DNA of 64,000 nt, taken from assembly GCA_014841835.1 (NCBI GenBank), contig JACYUQ010000004.1, forward strand, positions 372,001 to 436,000, written 5' to 3'. Both the position numbers and the translations under genes were made by a program. The stretch's first letter is position 1. Every line of letters starts with the position of its first letter. Shown in pieces: positions 46,101 through 55,961 of the stretch. The notes beneath the pieces were generated by a model, which made no database searches, was not told the DNA's origin, and saw only the letters and a list, made by a program, of their open reading frames with translations. The DNA is from Oxalobacteraceae sp. CFBP 13730. Its GTDB lineage: Bacteria > Pseudomonadota > Gammaproteobacteria > Burkholderiales > Burkholderiaceae_D.

Positions 46101-46982
46101 ATGTCCATCAAAACGATCCTGTTTCCATCCTTGAATCTCGCACCACAGAAACGGGTATTTCCCGAGGTGCCGGCACAGGCAACGATTCCCCGCATTATTC
46201 ACCAGACTTTCTACAATCCGGAATTGCCCGAGGCGTTACAAAAAAACGTCGATCAACTCAAGCAACTCAATCCCGGCTGGGAATACCGTTTTTACGACGA
46301 TGCCGCGATCATCAAATTCATTTCAGCAAACTATCCACCAGAAGTACTGGCTTATTTTGAGCGGATCGATCCCCGCTACGGTGCTGCACGTGCCGATTTG
46401 TTCCGCTATCTGCTGCTGTACAAGGTCGGCGGCGTGTATCTCGACATAAAAAGTACCGCCACCAGGCCACTCGATGCCGTGCTGCTGCCACAAGACCAGT
46501 TCTTGCTGTCGGAGTGGAACAACGACAACGACGGCTACGATGTCTGGGGCAAGCATTACGAATTGCGCGGGTTCGGCGGCCGCGAATTCCAGCAGTGGTA
46601 CATCGCTGCTTCGCCCGGCCATCCTTTCCTGCGTTCCGTCATCGACAACGTGCTGGCCAACATCGATACCTATATCCCCGGCTTGCACGGAACCGGCAAG
46701 CCGGGCGTACTGCGTGTGACCGGTCCGATTGCCTACTCGCTGGCGATCCACCGGATGCTGGCGCAGCATCCGCACCGGCTGGTCGACAGCCAGCGCGACC
46801 TGGGCCTGGAATACACCGTCCTGAAACAGGATTCGCACAAAACTGCCTTCAAATCCCACTATTCGCTGCAAACGCATTCACTGATCAAGCTGGGTTTTCT
46901 CAAGCAACAACTCAACCATTTCTACCGGTTCGCACAGTGGGTGCATGACCTGCGTGCCCGGCGCCAAGGCAATCAGGGCTGA
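46101..46982 (+). CDS. Och1/capsular-type sugar-binding glycosyltransferase (DXD family)
   Basis: This 293-residue protein has the DXD glycosyltransferase pattern: IPRIIHQTFYNPELP near residue 35, NPGWEYRFYDD, AARADLFRYLLLYKVGGVYLD with the D-I-K motif, and a late GPIAYSLAIHR. Such enzymes add a mannose- or galactose-type sugar in capsule and LPS cores. ATG 46101 is chosen over TTG 46080. The C-terminus is basic. It is convergent with the amidotransferase gene. Confidence 0.85.
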   Translation: MSIKTILFPSLNLAPQKRVFPEVPAQATIPRIIHQTFYNPELPEALQKNVDQLKQLNPGWEYRFYDDAAIIKFISANYPPEVLAYFERIDPRYGAARADLFRYLLLYKVGGVYLDIKSTATRPLDAVLLPQDQFLLSEWNNDNDGYDVWGKHYELRGFGGREFQQWYIAASPGHPFLRSVIDNVLANIDTYIPGLHGTGKPGVLRVTGPIAYSLAIHRMLAQHPHRLVDSQRDLGLEYTVLKQDSHKTAFKSHYSLQTHSLIKLGFLKQQLNHFYRFAQWVHDLRARRQGNQG

Positions 46983-47023
46983 ACGCCAGCACAATCATCG
47001 GGCGCAACCGTCGGGCGCAACCG

Positions 47024-48919
47024 TTACCGGTTGCAGCTCACCCGCAAGAACGTCTCGAACATCAATACCGACCATAACGGCGCGCTGTAATCCTTGCTGC
47101 CGGCAATATGCTGGTCCACCATCTCGCGCAGGAACTTTTCGTTGAACATCCCCGTGTCGAGCAGCAGTGGCGATAGTGCAGCAGCGCGCAGCTTCTCGCG
47201 CAGCGGGCCACGCAGCCAGGCGGCCAGCGGAATCGAAAAGCCCTTCTTGGCGCGGTACAGCACGTCGTGCGACAGGTACGGTTCGAGCGCCTTCTTGAAG
47301 ATGTACTTGCCTTCGCCACCACCGAGCTTGATGTCGGGCGACAGGCCGGACGCCCATTCCACGAACGTATGGTCCAGCAGCGGCACGCGCACCTCGAGCG
47401 AGTGCGCCATCGCGGCGCGGTCGACCTTGGTCAGGATGTCGCCCGGCAGCCAGGTCTTGAAGTCGAGGTACTGGATCAGCGACAGCGGGTCGTCCGTCGG
47501 CGACTTGGCGGCATGGCCAAGGAACACCTCGATCGCGCTGTAGCCCTGCAGTTCGCGCTTGAACGAATCAGAGAACAGCTGCGACCGCACGCGGTCGGGC
47601 ATGATCGACACGCCGTGGAAATACCCCTCGACCGTGTCGCGCGCCAGTGCCTCGAACGTGGTCTTGGCGCGGAACATGCGCGGCGCCCAGTCGGCTTTCG
47701 GATACAGTTTGCCCAGCGTGCCGAACACGGGTTTACGCAGGCTGGCGGGCACCTTGTCGCGCACGCGCTGTTCGGCCATCGCATAGCGGTAGCGGCGGTA
47801 GCCGGCGAAACTTTCATCGCCGCCATCGCCCGACAGCGACACGGTCACGTGCTTGCGCGCCAGCTGGCACACGCGGTAGGTCGGGATCGCCGAGCTGTCG
47901 GCGAACGGCTCATCGTACAGGTGGCCCAGCGTGTCGATCAGGCCGTAGTCGTCCTTGTCGACGATCTGCGCGTGGTGGGTCGTACCGTAGCGCGTGGCCA
48001 CCTCGCTGGCGAACTTCGACTCGTCGTACTCCGGATCGTCAAAGCCGATCGACAGCGTGGTCACCGGATCGGGATTATTCTGCGCCATCATCGCCACGAC
48101 CGCGCTCGAATCGACGCCGCCCGACAGGAACGCACCCAGCGGTACGTCGGCCACGGTCTGGCTCTGCACGCACTCGCGCACGCGCTCGATCAGCTCCTGC
48201 TCGATTTCCTGCATCGGCCGCTGCGGGGCGCGCTTGAACGGCACGTCCCAGTACTGCTCGGGGGTGACCTCGCGCGCGCCGGCCTTGATCACGATGCGGT
48301 GGCCAGGTGCCAGCTTGTAGGCGTTATGGAAAATGGTGTGCGGCTCGGGCACGTAGCCGAACGCGAAGTAATCCTCGACCGCGCGCGGATTGAGTTTGCG
48401 CGACAGCTCGGGGTGGGTCATGATCGATTTCAGCTCGGAGCCGAACACGAACAGGCCATTGGGCAGCAGCGAATAGAACATCGGCTTGACGCCGACATGG
48501 TCGCGCGCCAGGAACATCGTCTGCTTCTTGCGGTCCCAGATCGCGAACGCGAACATGCCGCGCAGACGGTGCACGCAGTCCGGGCCCCATGCCTGGTAGG
48601 CGTGCAGCAGCGATTCCGAATCCGATTTGGTGCGAAACACGAAGCCCAGCGCCTCCAGTTCGACGCGCAGCTCGCGGTAGTTGTAGATCTCGCCGTTGAA
48701 CACCATCACCACGTCGCGTTCGGCATTGACGATCGGCTGCTGGCCGCTGGCCAGGTCGATCACCGACAGGCGGCGGTGGCCCATGCCCATGCTCGGTTCC
48801 AGGTACAGCTCGCCCTCGTCGGGGCCACGGTGGTGCTGGCTTTCGTTCATGCGGCCCAGGGCCGCGCGGTCGATTTCCCGGTTGCCGAGGGTATCAAAAA
48901 TGCCGACTATTCCGCACAT
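47024..48919 (-). CDS. XrtA/PEP-CTERM system amidotransferase (asparagine synthase-like)
   Basis: This 631-residue protein has a class II glutamine amidotransferase domain with the catalytic Cys2 (MCGIVGIF), RGPDEGE and FNGEIYNY, followed by an ATP-pyrophosphatase synthase domain (GAFLSGGVDSSAV). It closely follows the exosortase-associated amidotransferase 1 family and may amidate a uronic acid or other carboxylate of the polysaccharide. ATG 48919 puts Cys at position 2, and the longer frame to 48988 would block the active site. It is the last gene of the 10-gene EPS operon, 20 bp after the glycosyltransferase. Confidence 0.93.
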   Translation of the reverse strand: MCGIVGIFDTLGNREIDRAALGRMNESQHHRGPDEGELYLEPSMGMGHRRLSVIDLASGQQPIVNAERDVVMVFNGEIYNYRELRVELEALGFVFRTKSDSESLLHAYQAWGPDCVHRLRGMFAFAIWDRKKQTMFLARDHVGVKPMFYSLLPNGLFVFGSELKSIMTHPELSRKLNPRAVEDYFAFGYVPEPHTIFHNAYKLAPGHRIVIKAGAREVTPEQYWDVPFKRAPQRPMQEIEQELIERVRECVQSQTVADVPLGAFLSGGVDSSAVVAMMAQNNPDPVTTLSIGFDDPEYDESKFASEVATRYGTTHHAQIVDKDDYGLIDTLGHLYDEPFADSSAIPTYRVCQLARKHVTVSLSGDGGDESFAGYRRYRYAMAEQRVRDKVPASLRKPVFGTLGKLYPKADWAPRMFRAKTTFEALARDTVEGYFHGVSIMPDRVRSQLFSDSFKRELQGYSAIEVFLGHAAKSPTDDPLSLIQYLDFKTWLPGDILTKVDRAAMAHSLEVRVPLLDHTFVEWASGLSPDIKLGGGEGKYIFKKALEPYLSHDVLYRAKKGFSIPLAAWLRGPLREKLRAAALSPLLLDTGMFNEKFLREMVDQHIAGSKDYSAPLWSVLMFETFLRVSCNR

Positions 48920-48939
48920 GCTGTCTGGTTCCGCTGAAG

Positions 48940-50124
48940 TTAAGAGTTGACGATGGGACGGAGGCGCGCCGGGGCTTTGCGCGCGCACAGGCCGTCGTAC
49001 AGCGCGGTGTACGCGCCGAGCATGGCGGCCATGCTGTATTTGTCTTCGATGCGCGCACGGGCAGCTGCGCCATGGCGCGCCCGCAGGGCCGGGTCCTGGA
49101 CGTAGCGCGCGAGCGCCGCGGCCAGTGCATCGACCTCCACCGGGACCAAGATACCATGCACGTCATCGACGACGACTTCGGGGATGCCGCCCACGCGCGA
49201 ACACACCGACGGCAGGCCGCAGGCCATCGCTTCGAGCAGCGACACGGGCGTGCCTTCAGCCAGCGAGGGCAGGGCGAAGATGGTAAAGCCATGCAGCAGG
49301 TCGGCCACATCGGCGCGTGCGCCGGGCAGCCACACGACGTCCTGCAGGCGGGCTTCTGCGACCTGCGCCTGGATTTTGCCGAACAACGGGCCGTCGCCGA
49401 CGATCGACAGGCGCAGCCGGTCGCGCAGGGCCGGCAGGCGCTCGCGCAGCAGCGCAAACGCGGCCACCAGGCTGGCGTGATTCTTGACGTCCTGCACCCG
49501 CGCGACTGCCCCGATGACGATGTCGTCGGCGCTCCACGGCGCTGCCGTCGCCGCTTGGGCGCGCGGGGCATAGCGGTCGGTATCGACGCCGTTCTTGATC
49601 AGGTGGTTCTTGGCCGCCGGGATGCGGACAACCTCGGCAAACCAGCGCTGCAGATCGTCCGACACCGGCACGTAGCGGTCGATAAACGGTGCGAGGTGGC
49701 GGCGCAGGAAGTTGTGCTTGGGGTTCAGGCCATGCGGATCGGACGCGTCGCGGCCATGCTCGGCGTGGATGCGCACCGGTACGCCGGCGGTGGCCGCCGT
49801 GAAGCAGTACTCCATCGCCGACAGATTGTAGGTGTGCAGGATCGTGGGCCGCAGGCGCCGCATCAGCTTCCAGAAATCGACGTGCACGCGCAACCCGTTC
49901 CCGGGCGGCTTGTTCAGCGCATACAGCTCGACGCCCGGTTGCGTGATCTTGTCCGCGAACGCGCTGTAGCGGGTCAGGCAGACCACTGCATGCCGGTATT
50001 TGTCGGCCGGCATGCGGTTGATGCAGTCGACCAGCAGCGTTTCCAGCCCGCCGACATCGAGCGAATACACAAGATGTACCACGAGGGGCCGCTGGGCGTT
50101 CAACACCGCCAGATCACTGTGCAT
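48940..50124 (-). CDS. XrtA/PEP-CTERM system glycosyltransferase, TIGR03088 type
   Basis: This 394-residue GT-B enzyme starts VVHLVYSLDVGGLETLL, the hallmark of the second sugar transferase of exosortase A loci. Other marks are HTYNLSAMEY, IKNGVDTDRY, LSIVGDGPL and the donor-site PSLAEGTPVSLLEAMACGLP. ATG 50124 is 17 bp after the exosortase stop. It extends the EPS repeat unit. Confidence 0.92.
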   Translation of the reverse strand: MHSDLAVLNAQRPLVVHLVYSLDVGGLETLLVDCINRMPADKYRHAVVCLTRYSAFADKITQPGVELYALNKPPGNGLRVHVDFWKLMRRLRPTILHTYNLSAMEYCFTAATAGVPVRIHAEHGRDASDPHGLNPKHNFLRRHLAPFIDRYVPVSDDLQRWFAEVVRIPAAKNHLIKNGVDTDRYAPRAQAATAAPWSADDIVIGAVARVQDVKNHASLVAAFALLRERLPALRDRLRLSIVGDGPLFGKIQAQVAEARLQDVVWLPGARADVADLLHGFTIFALPSLAEGTPVSLLEAMACGLPSVCSRVGGIPEVVVDDVHGILVPVEVDALAAALARYVQDPALRARHGAAARARIEDKYSMAAMLGAYTALYDGLCARKAPARLRPIVNS

Positions 50125-50141
50125 GGTCCGTGCGTTCCCGT

Positions 50142-51716
50142 TCAATGCGTGCGAGCGTGCTCGATGGCACGCTCGATCGCCTGGCCCTGCACCGTCATGA
50201 AGGCGCGCAGTGCAGCGCGCGCGGCGTCGGCGTCGTCGCCCACCGGCGCCGAGAGCAGCACGACGGCGCCATCGTCGCCGCGGAAGCGCAGTTTGGCCTG
50301 GGCCTGCAGCAGCTTGCCGACGTAGTTGTTTGACGTCAGGTGACCGTCGATCGACATCCATTGCCACACCAGGAACTGGCCGCCAGGGCCCGTCATCCGC
50401 GTTTCGCGCAGCGTGACCGGCTTGCCGGCGATCGTTTCGCTGCGCGTCGAGCCGCCCAGTGCATGCCAGGCATCGTCGGAAGCGGCCAGCATGTTGATCG
50501 AGCTGATCAAAGCCTTGCCATTGCGCTGGTTGCGGTAGTACATGATGTCGAGCGCGACCGGCGCCGCGGCGTCCGGGTTACGGAAGGTGGCGCGGTACGT
50601 GGCGTCCGGCGCGACCCAGCGCGGCGTCCAGCCGGTAAATGGCGCCACCTGCGGCCAGCCGACCGCCACGCTCGTCAGCTGTACTGGCTGGGGATTGAGA
50701 TTGGCTGCATCGTTGTAGCGGGCAAAGCCCGGCCACAGCGCGGCCAGCGCCACCACGGCGGCGCACATGGCGGCCATGCGGGCCGTGCTGACCGGCGGCA
50801 GGCCATCGCGGCGGGTACGCGCCGCCACCGGCAATTCGGCCGCCGGCAGCGGATCGTCGTCGCGCCAGAAGCTGCCGATCCAGAACATCAACAGCATCAC
50901 GAGTCCGAAGAATACCCAGCCATAGATCAGGTGGTCGACGCCGGTGGCCAGTTCCATGCCCGACAGGTGGCCGATCATCACGATCATGTAGGCGCGCAGA
51001 CCGTTGGCGATGATCGGCACGACGATCGAGACTGCGATGAACAGCAAACGTTTTTTGGTCGACTGGTAGGTCAGGTAAGCGTACAGGCAGCCCAGCGTGA
51101 CCGACGAAATCAGGTAGCGCACGCCGCTGCAGGCTTCTACCACCGACCACGAGCCGGTCGGCAGGTCGAAGCGGGTACCGTTGCGCAGCACCGGGATGCC
51201 GGTGGCCTGCACGGCCCACACGGTGAAGTCGGCAGTCAGGTTGATCAGCGGCGCGACGAACACTTCGCCGAACGGCACTGCCAGCAGCAGAAACAGGAGC
51301 GGAAACGCGAGCGCCCCGGCCAGGCGCGGGCCGAGCATGGCCAGCGCCACGATCGGGAACATCGCGACAAACGCGTACTGCATCACGACCTGCACTTCGC
51401 CCATGCGCGCCAGCAGCCAGCCGGCGCCCAGCACCGCCAGCAGAAGCAGCGCGGGCGCCCACGGGCGGGCCGGAATCGCATCGAACACGTCGCGCCGGCG
51501 CCAGATCAGCCACAGGCTGATTGGCAGGATGGCGTAGCCGTGGGCGAAGGTTTCGGAGCTGTTCCAGATCGCGACCAGCGATTCGGCGGTGCCCAGGTAC
51601 AGAAAGAACGGCGCGAGCAATGCCAGCGCGATCAGCATGGCGCTCGAGCGTGCCAACGGGGTCGGAGCGGCGTCCAGGTTGGCGCCGGCAATGCCGGATG
51701 GGGGTGTCACGTGCAT
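50142..51716 (-). CDS. xrtA: exosortase A fused to EpsI-type domain
   Basis: This 524-residue protein has about eight membrane segments with the exosortase catalytic set: Cys196 in VVEACSGVRYL, Arg241 in ANGLRAYM and His262 in GVDHLIYGW. A C-terminal periplasmic EpsI domain follows (about 300-524, with LDIMYYRNQRNGK and a late RLF-type region). Exosortase A cleaves the C-terminal PEP-CTERM tail of secreted proteins and is thought to transfer them to an envelope acceptor. ATG 51716 overlaps the upstream glycosyltransferase stop by 10 bp. It is in mid-operon between two glycosyltransferase genes, as usual. Confidence 0.96.
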   Translation of the reverse strand: MHVTPPSGIAGANLDAAPTPLARSSAMLIALALLAPFFLYLGTAESLVAIWNSSETFAHGYAILPISLWLIWRRRDVFDAIPARPWAPALLLLAVLGAGWLLARMGEVQVVMQYAFVAMFPIVALAMLGPRLAGALAFPLLFLLLAVPFGEVFVAPLINLTADFTVWAVQATGIPVLRNGTRFDLPTGSWSVVEACSGVRYLISSVTLGCLYAYLTYQSTKKRLLFIAVSIVVPIIANGLRAYMIVMIGHLSGMELATGVDHLIYGWVFFGLVMLLMFWIGSFWRDDDPLPAAELPVAARTRRDGLPPVSTARMAAMCAAVVALAALWPGFARYNDAANLNPQPVQLTSVAVGWPQVAPFTGWTPRWVAPDATYRATFRNPDAAAPVALDIMYYRNQRNGKALISSINMLAASDDAWHALGGSTRSETIAGKPVTLRETRMTGPGGQFLVWQWMSIDGHLTSNNYVGKLLQAQAKLRFRGDDGAVVLLSAPVGDDADAARAALRAFMTVQGQAIERAIEHARTH

Positions 51717-52909
51717 TCCAGTCGCTCCTCGATGCAGGCCAGGTTGCTTGGCCAACTATAGTGATGTTCGACGCGCGCGCGTGCGGCGCGGCCCATGCTT
51801 GCGTTCTGTTCGTGCTGGCGCGCCAGCAGCGCGCCCACGGTTTCGATCCAGGCCGGCGCGCCGTCGGCCACCGCCAGCTCGCTGCCCGGGGCTGCATCGA
51901 TGCCTTCGAGCGCCTGCGGCGAGACCACCGTCGGCGTGGCCATGGCCATCGCTTCCAGCACCTTGTTCTGGATGCCGCGCGCGATGCGCAGCGGCGCCAC
52001 CGCCACGCAGCCGTGGCGGATATACGGGCGCACGTCAGGCACGGTGCCCGTCACGGTCACACCCGGCAATGCGGCGAGCGCCTGCACCTGGGCATTCGGG
52101 CGCGAGCCGACGATGTAGAAGGCCAGTGCCGGATCCTGCGCGCGCAGGGCAGGGAAGACCTCGTCGCAGAACCACTGCACCGCGTCGACGTTCGGCCAGT
52201 AATCCATCGCGCCAGTGAAGACCAGGGCGCGTTCGCCTGCGGCATACGGGCTGGCAAATGCGTGGTCTGGCGAAAAGTACTCGGTATCGACGCCGTTGCT
52301 GAAGTGACCGATGCGCGCGACGCTTTCCGGCGCCAGCTTGCGGAACAAATCGGCTTCGGGCGCGGAGACGAACAGCGACGCGTCGTACTGGCTGGCGACC
52401 TGGCGTTCGTAACGCAGCAACTGGCGCGCTTCGTGCCGGTACAGCCAGCTCATGGGCGGCGATTTTTTCTCGGCATACTGGCGCCATTTATCGGAATCGA
52501 CGTCGCAGAAGTCGATCACGCGGCGCGCGCCGGCCAGCTTGTCGGCGTATTGCGCCATCGGCGAGGAGAACACCATCACGCGCTTGATATTGTGCGTGGC
52601 GACCGTCTGGTCGACCCAGCGCGCCATGCCGGCATCCTGGTAGTAGTCGAGCGACAGCGAACGGTTCTTGACGAGCGCGCCCAGGCTGCGCACGCGGGCG
52701 CGCAGCGGGTTGAGGGGCGCGAAATGGCTGCTGGCGCACAGCGCCTCCACCGTCGGCACGTGCTGCCAGTCGTCGGCATCGTCGACGAACGTGGCCAGGT
52801 GCACGCGGTAGTCGCGCGCCAGGTGCTTGAGCAGGTGGTAGGAGCGGATCTTGTCGCCCTTGTTGGGCGGGTACGGGATGCGGTGAATCAGCAGCAGCAG
52901 GTCTTGCAC
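51707..52909 (-). CDS. XrtA/PEP-CTERM system glycosyltransferase, TIGR03087 type
   Basis: This 400-residue GT-B glycosyltransferase starts LLLLIHRIPYPPNKGDKIRS, the signature of the first sugar transferase of exosortase A loci. It also has FCDVDSDKWRQYA, SNGVDTEYFSP, FTGAMDYWPN and a late donor-site region APLRIARGIQNKVLEAMAMA. The start is GTG 52909, 4 bp after the FemAB stop. It acts on the cytoplasmic face. Confidence 0.93.
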   Translation of the reverse strand: MQDLLLLIHRIPYPPNKGDKIRSYHLLKHLARDYRVHLATFVDDADDWQHVPTVEALCASSHFAPLNPLRARVRSLGALVKNRSLSLDYYQDAGMARWVDQTVATHNIKRVMVFSSPMAQYADKLAGARRVIDFCDVDSDKWRQYAEKKSPPMSWLYRHEARQLLRYERQVASQYDASLFVSAPEADLFRKLAPESVARIGHFSNGVDTEYFSPDHAFASPYAAGERALVFTGAMDYWPNVDAVQWFCDEVFPALRAQDPALAFYIVGSRPNAQVQALAALPGVTVTGTVPDVRPYIRHGCVAVAPLRIARGIQNKVLEAMAMATPTVVSPQALEGIDAAPGSELAVADGAPAWIETVGALLARQHEQNASMGRAARARVEHHYSWPSNLACIEERLECT

Positions 52910-52913
52910 GTTG

Positions 52914-54014
52914 TCAGCCCAGGTTGCGCACGATGTAAGGGCCCATGAAGTTCGCCACCGGCAGCGGCAGCTTTTTCCACACCTTGATGAACAACTGGTA
53001 CTTCGGGTTCAGCGGATTGTTGTCCGGCAGCGCATCCGTGGCGTACAGCTTGTACTCGTACGGCAGCGGCGTGGCAACAAAACCCCAGTTCTTCTTGAAG
53101 TCGTAAGCGCCGGTGCCCAGCTTGCTGCGGCCGAAGTCGAACAGACGGCAACCGCGCGCCGCGGCCGCCTGCATCAGGTTCCAGTACATGAAATCGTTGC
53201 CCGCCACTTCGCGCGCCAGGTCCATGCCGCCGCCGTAGTAGGGCACGACTTCATCGCGCCAGTAGAACGACAGCACCGAGCCGACCAGGCGGTCGTCGGC
53301 CGTGTAAATCGAGCGCACTTCGCATTCGTCGCCAAAGGTCTTTTGCAGCAGCGCGAAGTACTTCTTCGGGAACACCGGCGTACCCAGGCGCAGCACGCTG
53401 TGGGCATACGCCGTGAACATATGGTCGACGTTGTCCTCGACCACGCCCTTCAGGCCCAGCTTGATCCCCTTGCGCACCATCGCGCGCTGCTTGCGCGGGA
53501 TGGCATTCAGGTTCTCGTCATCGACGGCGCTGATCTCTTTGCGGAACGTGACGTACAGTTCCTTGGTCAGCCAGCTCGGGTCGTGCGGGTGCGCGCGCTC
53601 CATGGCGCGGTATTCCAGGTGGCCCACGCCGAGCTGGCGCGCCAGCGCATCGGCCGCGCCATCGAGCAGCACACGCGCGCCGTCGTCGATGGCCGCCACG
53701 CCGCCGTACACGCAAAACGGCATCGCGCCCAGCGAATGGCCGAACAGGCGACTCTTGATCTCTGCCAGCGGCAGCACGCCCTGGATCTGGCCGTCCTGCT
53801 CGACGAAGTAGAACCAGGTCTTGATGCCGAACGATTGCTCGATCACGGACTGCCAGCCGGACAGGTGGAAGAACGTCGCTTCCGGACAGGCCCGGACGAA
53901 CGCATCCCAGCGCGCCGCGGTTTGCGGCGTCATCAAATGCAGCGTCTGCGGACCGGCAGCAGCGGCGACGGGCGCCGCGCGCCTGGCTTGCGCCGCTTCG
54001 ATGATCGAATTCAT
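52914..54014 (-). CDS. FemAB-family protein, XrtA/PEP-CTERM system-associated
   Basis: This 366-residue protein has the FemAB-like GNAT-fold pair. Marks are TFFHLSGWQSVIE, FVEQDGQIQGVLPL, KQRAMVRKGIKLGL, and the late FDFGRSKLGTGAYDFKKNWG typical of the XrtA subgroup. It may add an amino acid or acyl group to the polysaccharide or a linker. ATG 54014 overlaps the deacetylase stop by 4 bp (ATGA). Confidence 0.93.
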   Translation of the reverse strand: MNSIIEAAQARRAAPVAAAAGPQTLHLMTPQTAARWDAFVRACPEATFFHLSGWQSVIEQSFGIKTWFYFVEQDGQIQGVLPLAEIKSRLFGHSLGAMPFCVYGGVAAIDDGARVLLDGAADALARQLGVGHLEYRAMERAHPHDPSWLTKELYVTFRKEISAVDDENLNAIPRKQRAMVRKGIKLGLKGVVEDNVDHMFTAYAHSVLRLGTPVFPKKYFALLQKTFGDECEVRSIYTADDRLVGSVLSFYWRDEVVPYYGGGMDLAREVAGNDFMYWNLMQAAAARGCRLFDFGRSKLGTGAYDFKKNWGFVATPLPYEYKLYATDALPDNNPLNPKYQLFIKVWKKLPLPVANFMGPYIVRNLG

Positions 54015-54895
54015 GGCTTGTCCAGGAAGATGCGGTCCATGCGGTCCCACTTGAAGTCACGCGCCAGCTGTTCGAGACGGCGCTCCATGCGGTCGATATT
54101 GACGTAGTGACGGAACTTCGCCTTGGCGCCCAGGCCATCGGGCCGTGGCTGGTCGGTGTCGATTTCCCACGGGTGGAAGTAGAACAGGGCCGACTCGCCG
54201 TCTTCGCGGTTGACCTTTTCCATCATCCAGCGCGACAGCGCGTACGGCAGCAGGCGGAAGTAGCCGCCGCCGCCGGCCGGCAGGTGGCGACCGGCCATCT
54301 TCACCGTGGTGATCGGCACTTCGAGGATGCCGTCCGGGCCGTTCGGGTAGAACGCGAAACGCGGCGCGTCGGGCATGCCGTAGTGGTCGTGCGCGATCGG
54401 GTAGATGCTCGAGCTGTACTTGTAGCCCGCTTCGTGCAGTGCGTCGAGCGCCCACAGATTGCCGTGGCCAATCGAAAAACTCGGTGCGCGGTAGCCGACG
54501 ACGGCCTGTCCGCCGATGTCTTCCAGCAGCGCCTTGGCCGAGCGGATATCGTTGTCGAATTCGGCGCGGCTCTGGTCCGAGGCGCGCAGGTGGCCGTAGC
54601 CGTGGCTGGCCAGCTCGTGGCCTGCCTCGACGATGCGGCGCACCATGGCGGGATAACGTTCGGCGATCCAGCCCAGCGTGAAGAAGGTCGCGCGCACGCC
54701 TTCGCGCTCGTACAGCGCGAGGATGCGTTCCATGTTCGCTTCGACGCGGCATTCGCGCGTCGGCCAGCTGTCGCGGTCGATGTACGGGGCAAAGGCCGAC
54801 ACCTGGAAGTAGTCTTCCACGTCGCAGGTCATCGCATTGCGGATTTTTTCACCCGGCGCTGGGCGCGGCCGGGCTGCGGGAGCGGTCATTTTCAT
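54011..54895 (-). CDS. XrtA system polysaccharide deacetylase
   Basis: This 294-residue NodB-domain deacetylase has the first motif TCDVEDYF (catalytic base Asp), the metal-binding SHGYGH, the GYRAPSFS segment and a late FYFHPWEID. No signal peptide is seen. It would remove acetyl groups from lipid-linked or nascent polysaccharide. ATG 54895 is 5 bp after the ATPase stop, and ATG 54889 is a near alternative. The open frame continues far upstream through the ATPase gene, but only this part has family features. Confidence 0.93.
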   Translation of the reverse strand: MKMTAPAARPRPAPGEKIRNAMTCDVEDYFQVSAFAPYIDRDSWPTRECRVEANMERILALYEREGVRATFFTLGWIAERYPAMVRRIVEAGHELASHGYGHLRASDQSRAEFDNDIRSAKALLEDIGGQAVVGYRAPSFSIGHGNLWALDALHEAGYKYSSSIYPIAHDHYGMPDAPRFAFYPNGPDGILEVPITTVKMAGRHLPAGGGGYFRLLPYALSRWMMEKVNREDGESALFYFHPWEIDTDQPRPDGLGAKAKFRHYVNIDRMERRLEQLARDFKWDRMDRIFLDKP

Positions 54896-54900
54896 GGCGG

Positions 54901-55944
54901 TTATTCCTGGTGGTCCGGGTGGTGGGGCGCAGCGCCGGAGGCAGTCGGTGGCGTGGCCGCGATCTTTTTCAGGATCGACAGCACCGACACGATCGATTTC
55001 TCGAGGCGCATCATGCGTTCGTCGAGCTGCTCGACGCTGGCGCGGCGCTCGCCCGGCTGCAGCTCGCCGGCGTGGCTGCCGCCAGTTGCCTGGTCGGCGT
55101 GCGCATCGGCCAGGTCGCCGCTGTCCGGCGCGTCGAATTCTTCCGAGATGTCGCGCACCACGTCGTTGATGTGCGCTTCGGTGAACGCCTGCAGTTCTTC
55201 CAGGTAGCCCATCAGGAGCACGCGGTCCATCAGCGTGTTGGTCTTGCGCGGAATACCGCCGCTGTAGGCGTAGATCGCGCTGTACGCGCCATCGTCGAAC
55301 GACGGTGTGCCCTGCCAGCCGACGGTGCTCAGGCGGTGCTCGACATAGGCGCGCGTCTCGGCCGCATCCATCGGGCCCAGGTGGTAGCTGGCGATCACGC
55401 GCTGGCGCAACTGCTGCATGCCGGGGCTGTGCAGCGTAGCGCGAAACTCGGGCTGGCCAAGCAGGAACGTCTGCAGCAGCGAACGTTCGTCGGTCTGGAA
55501 GTTCGACAGCATGCGCAGTTCTTCGACCGTGCGGGCATTCAGGTTCTGGGCTTCGTCGATCACGAGCAGGGCGCGCTTGCCCTGGCGGTCGACCGTGCGC
55601 AGGAACTGTTCGAGGCGGTTGAGCAGCTCGGCCTTGCTCTGGCCTTCGTATGGCAGACCGAAGCTCGAAACCACCATGCGCAGCGTGTCTTCGGGATCGA
55701 GGCTGGTGTTGACGATGTGCGCGGCGATGATCTGGTCCAGCGGCAGGTGACCGAGCAGGTTGCGCACCAGCGTGGTCTTGCCGGCGCCGACTTCGCCCGT
55801 GATGACGATGAAGCCTTCGCCCTGCGACAGGCCGTACTCGAGGTACGCCATCGCGCGCTTGTGGCCTTTCGAGCCATAGAAGAAATGCGGGTCGGGGCGT
55901 AGCTGGAATGGCTTGGCCGACAGGCCATAATAGGATTCGTACAT
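54901..55944 (-). CDS. XrtA/PEP-CTERM system-associated ATPase (ExeA-like)
   Basis: This 347-residue AAA ATPase of the GspA/ExeA type opens with YESYYGLSAKPFQLRPDP. It has Walker A GEVGAGKT (50-57), Walker B LLVIDEAQ and a sensor segment near RVIASYHLGP. The acidic, coiled C-terminus (RRASVEQLDERMMRLEKS) could bind partners. Its role in EPS export is unproven. ATG 55944 lies 17 bp after the barrel gene. Confidence 0.93.
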   Translation of the reverse strand: MYESYYGLSAKPFQLRPDPHFFYGSKGHKRAMAYLEYGLSQGEGFIVITGEVGAGKTTLVRNLLGHLPLDQIIAAHIVNTSLDPEDTLRMVVSSFGLPYEGQSKAELLNRLEQFLRTVDRQGKRALLVIDEAQNLNARTVEELRMLSNFQTDERSLLQTFLLGQPEFRATLHSPGMQQLRQRVIASYHLGPMDAAETRAYVEHRLSTVGWQGTPSFDDGAYSAIYAYSGGIPRKTNTLMDRVLLMGYLEELQAFTEAHINDVVRDISEEFDAPDSGDLADAHADQATGGSHAGELQPGERRASVEQLDERMMRLEKSIVSVLSILKKIAATPPTASGAAPHHPDHQE

Positions 55945-55961
55945 CGTGATTGTCGTAGCTT

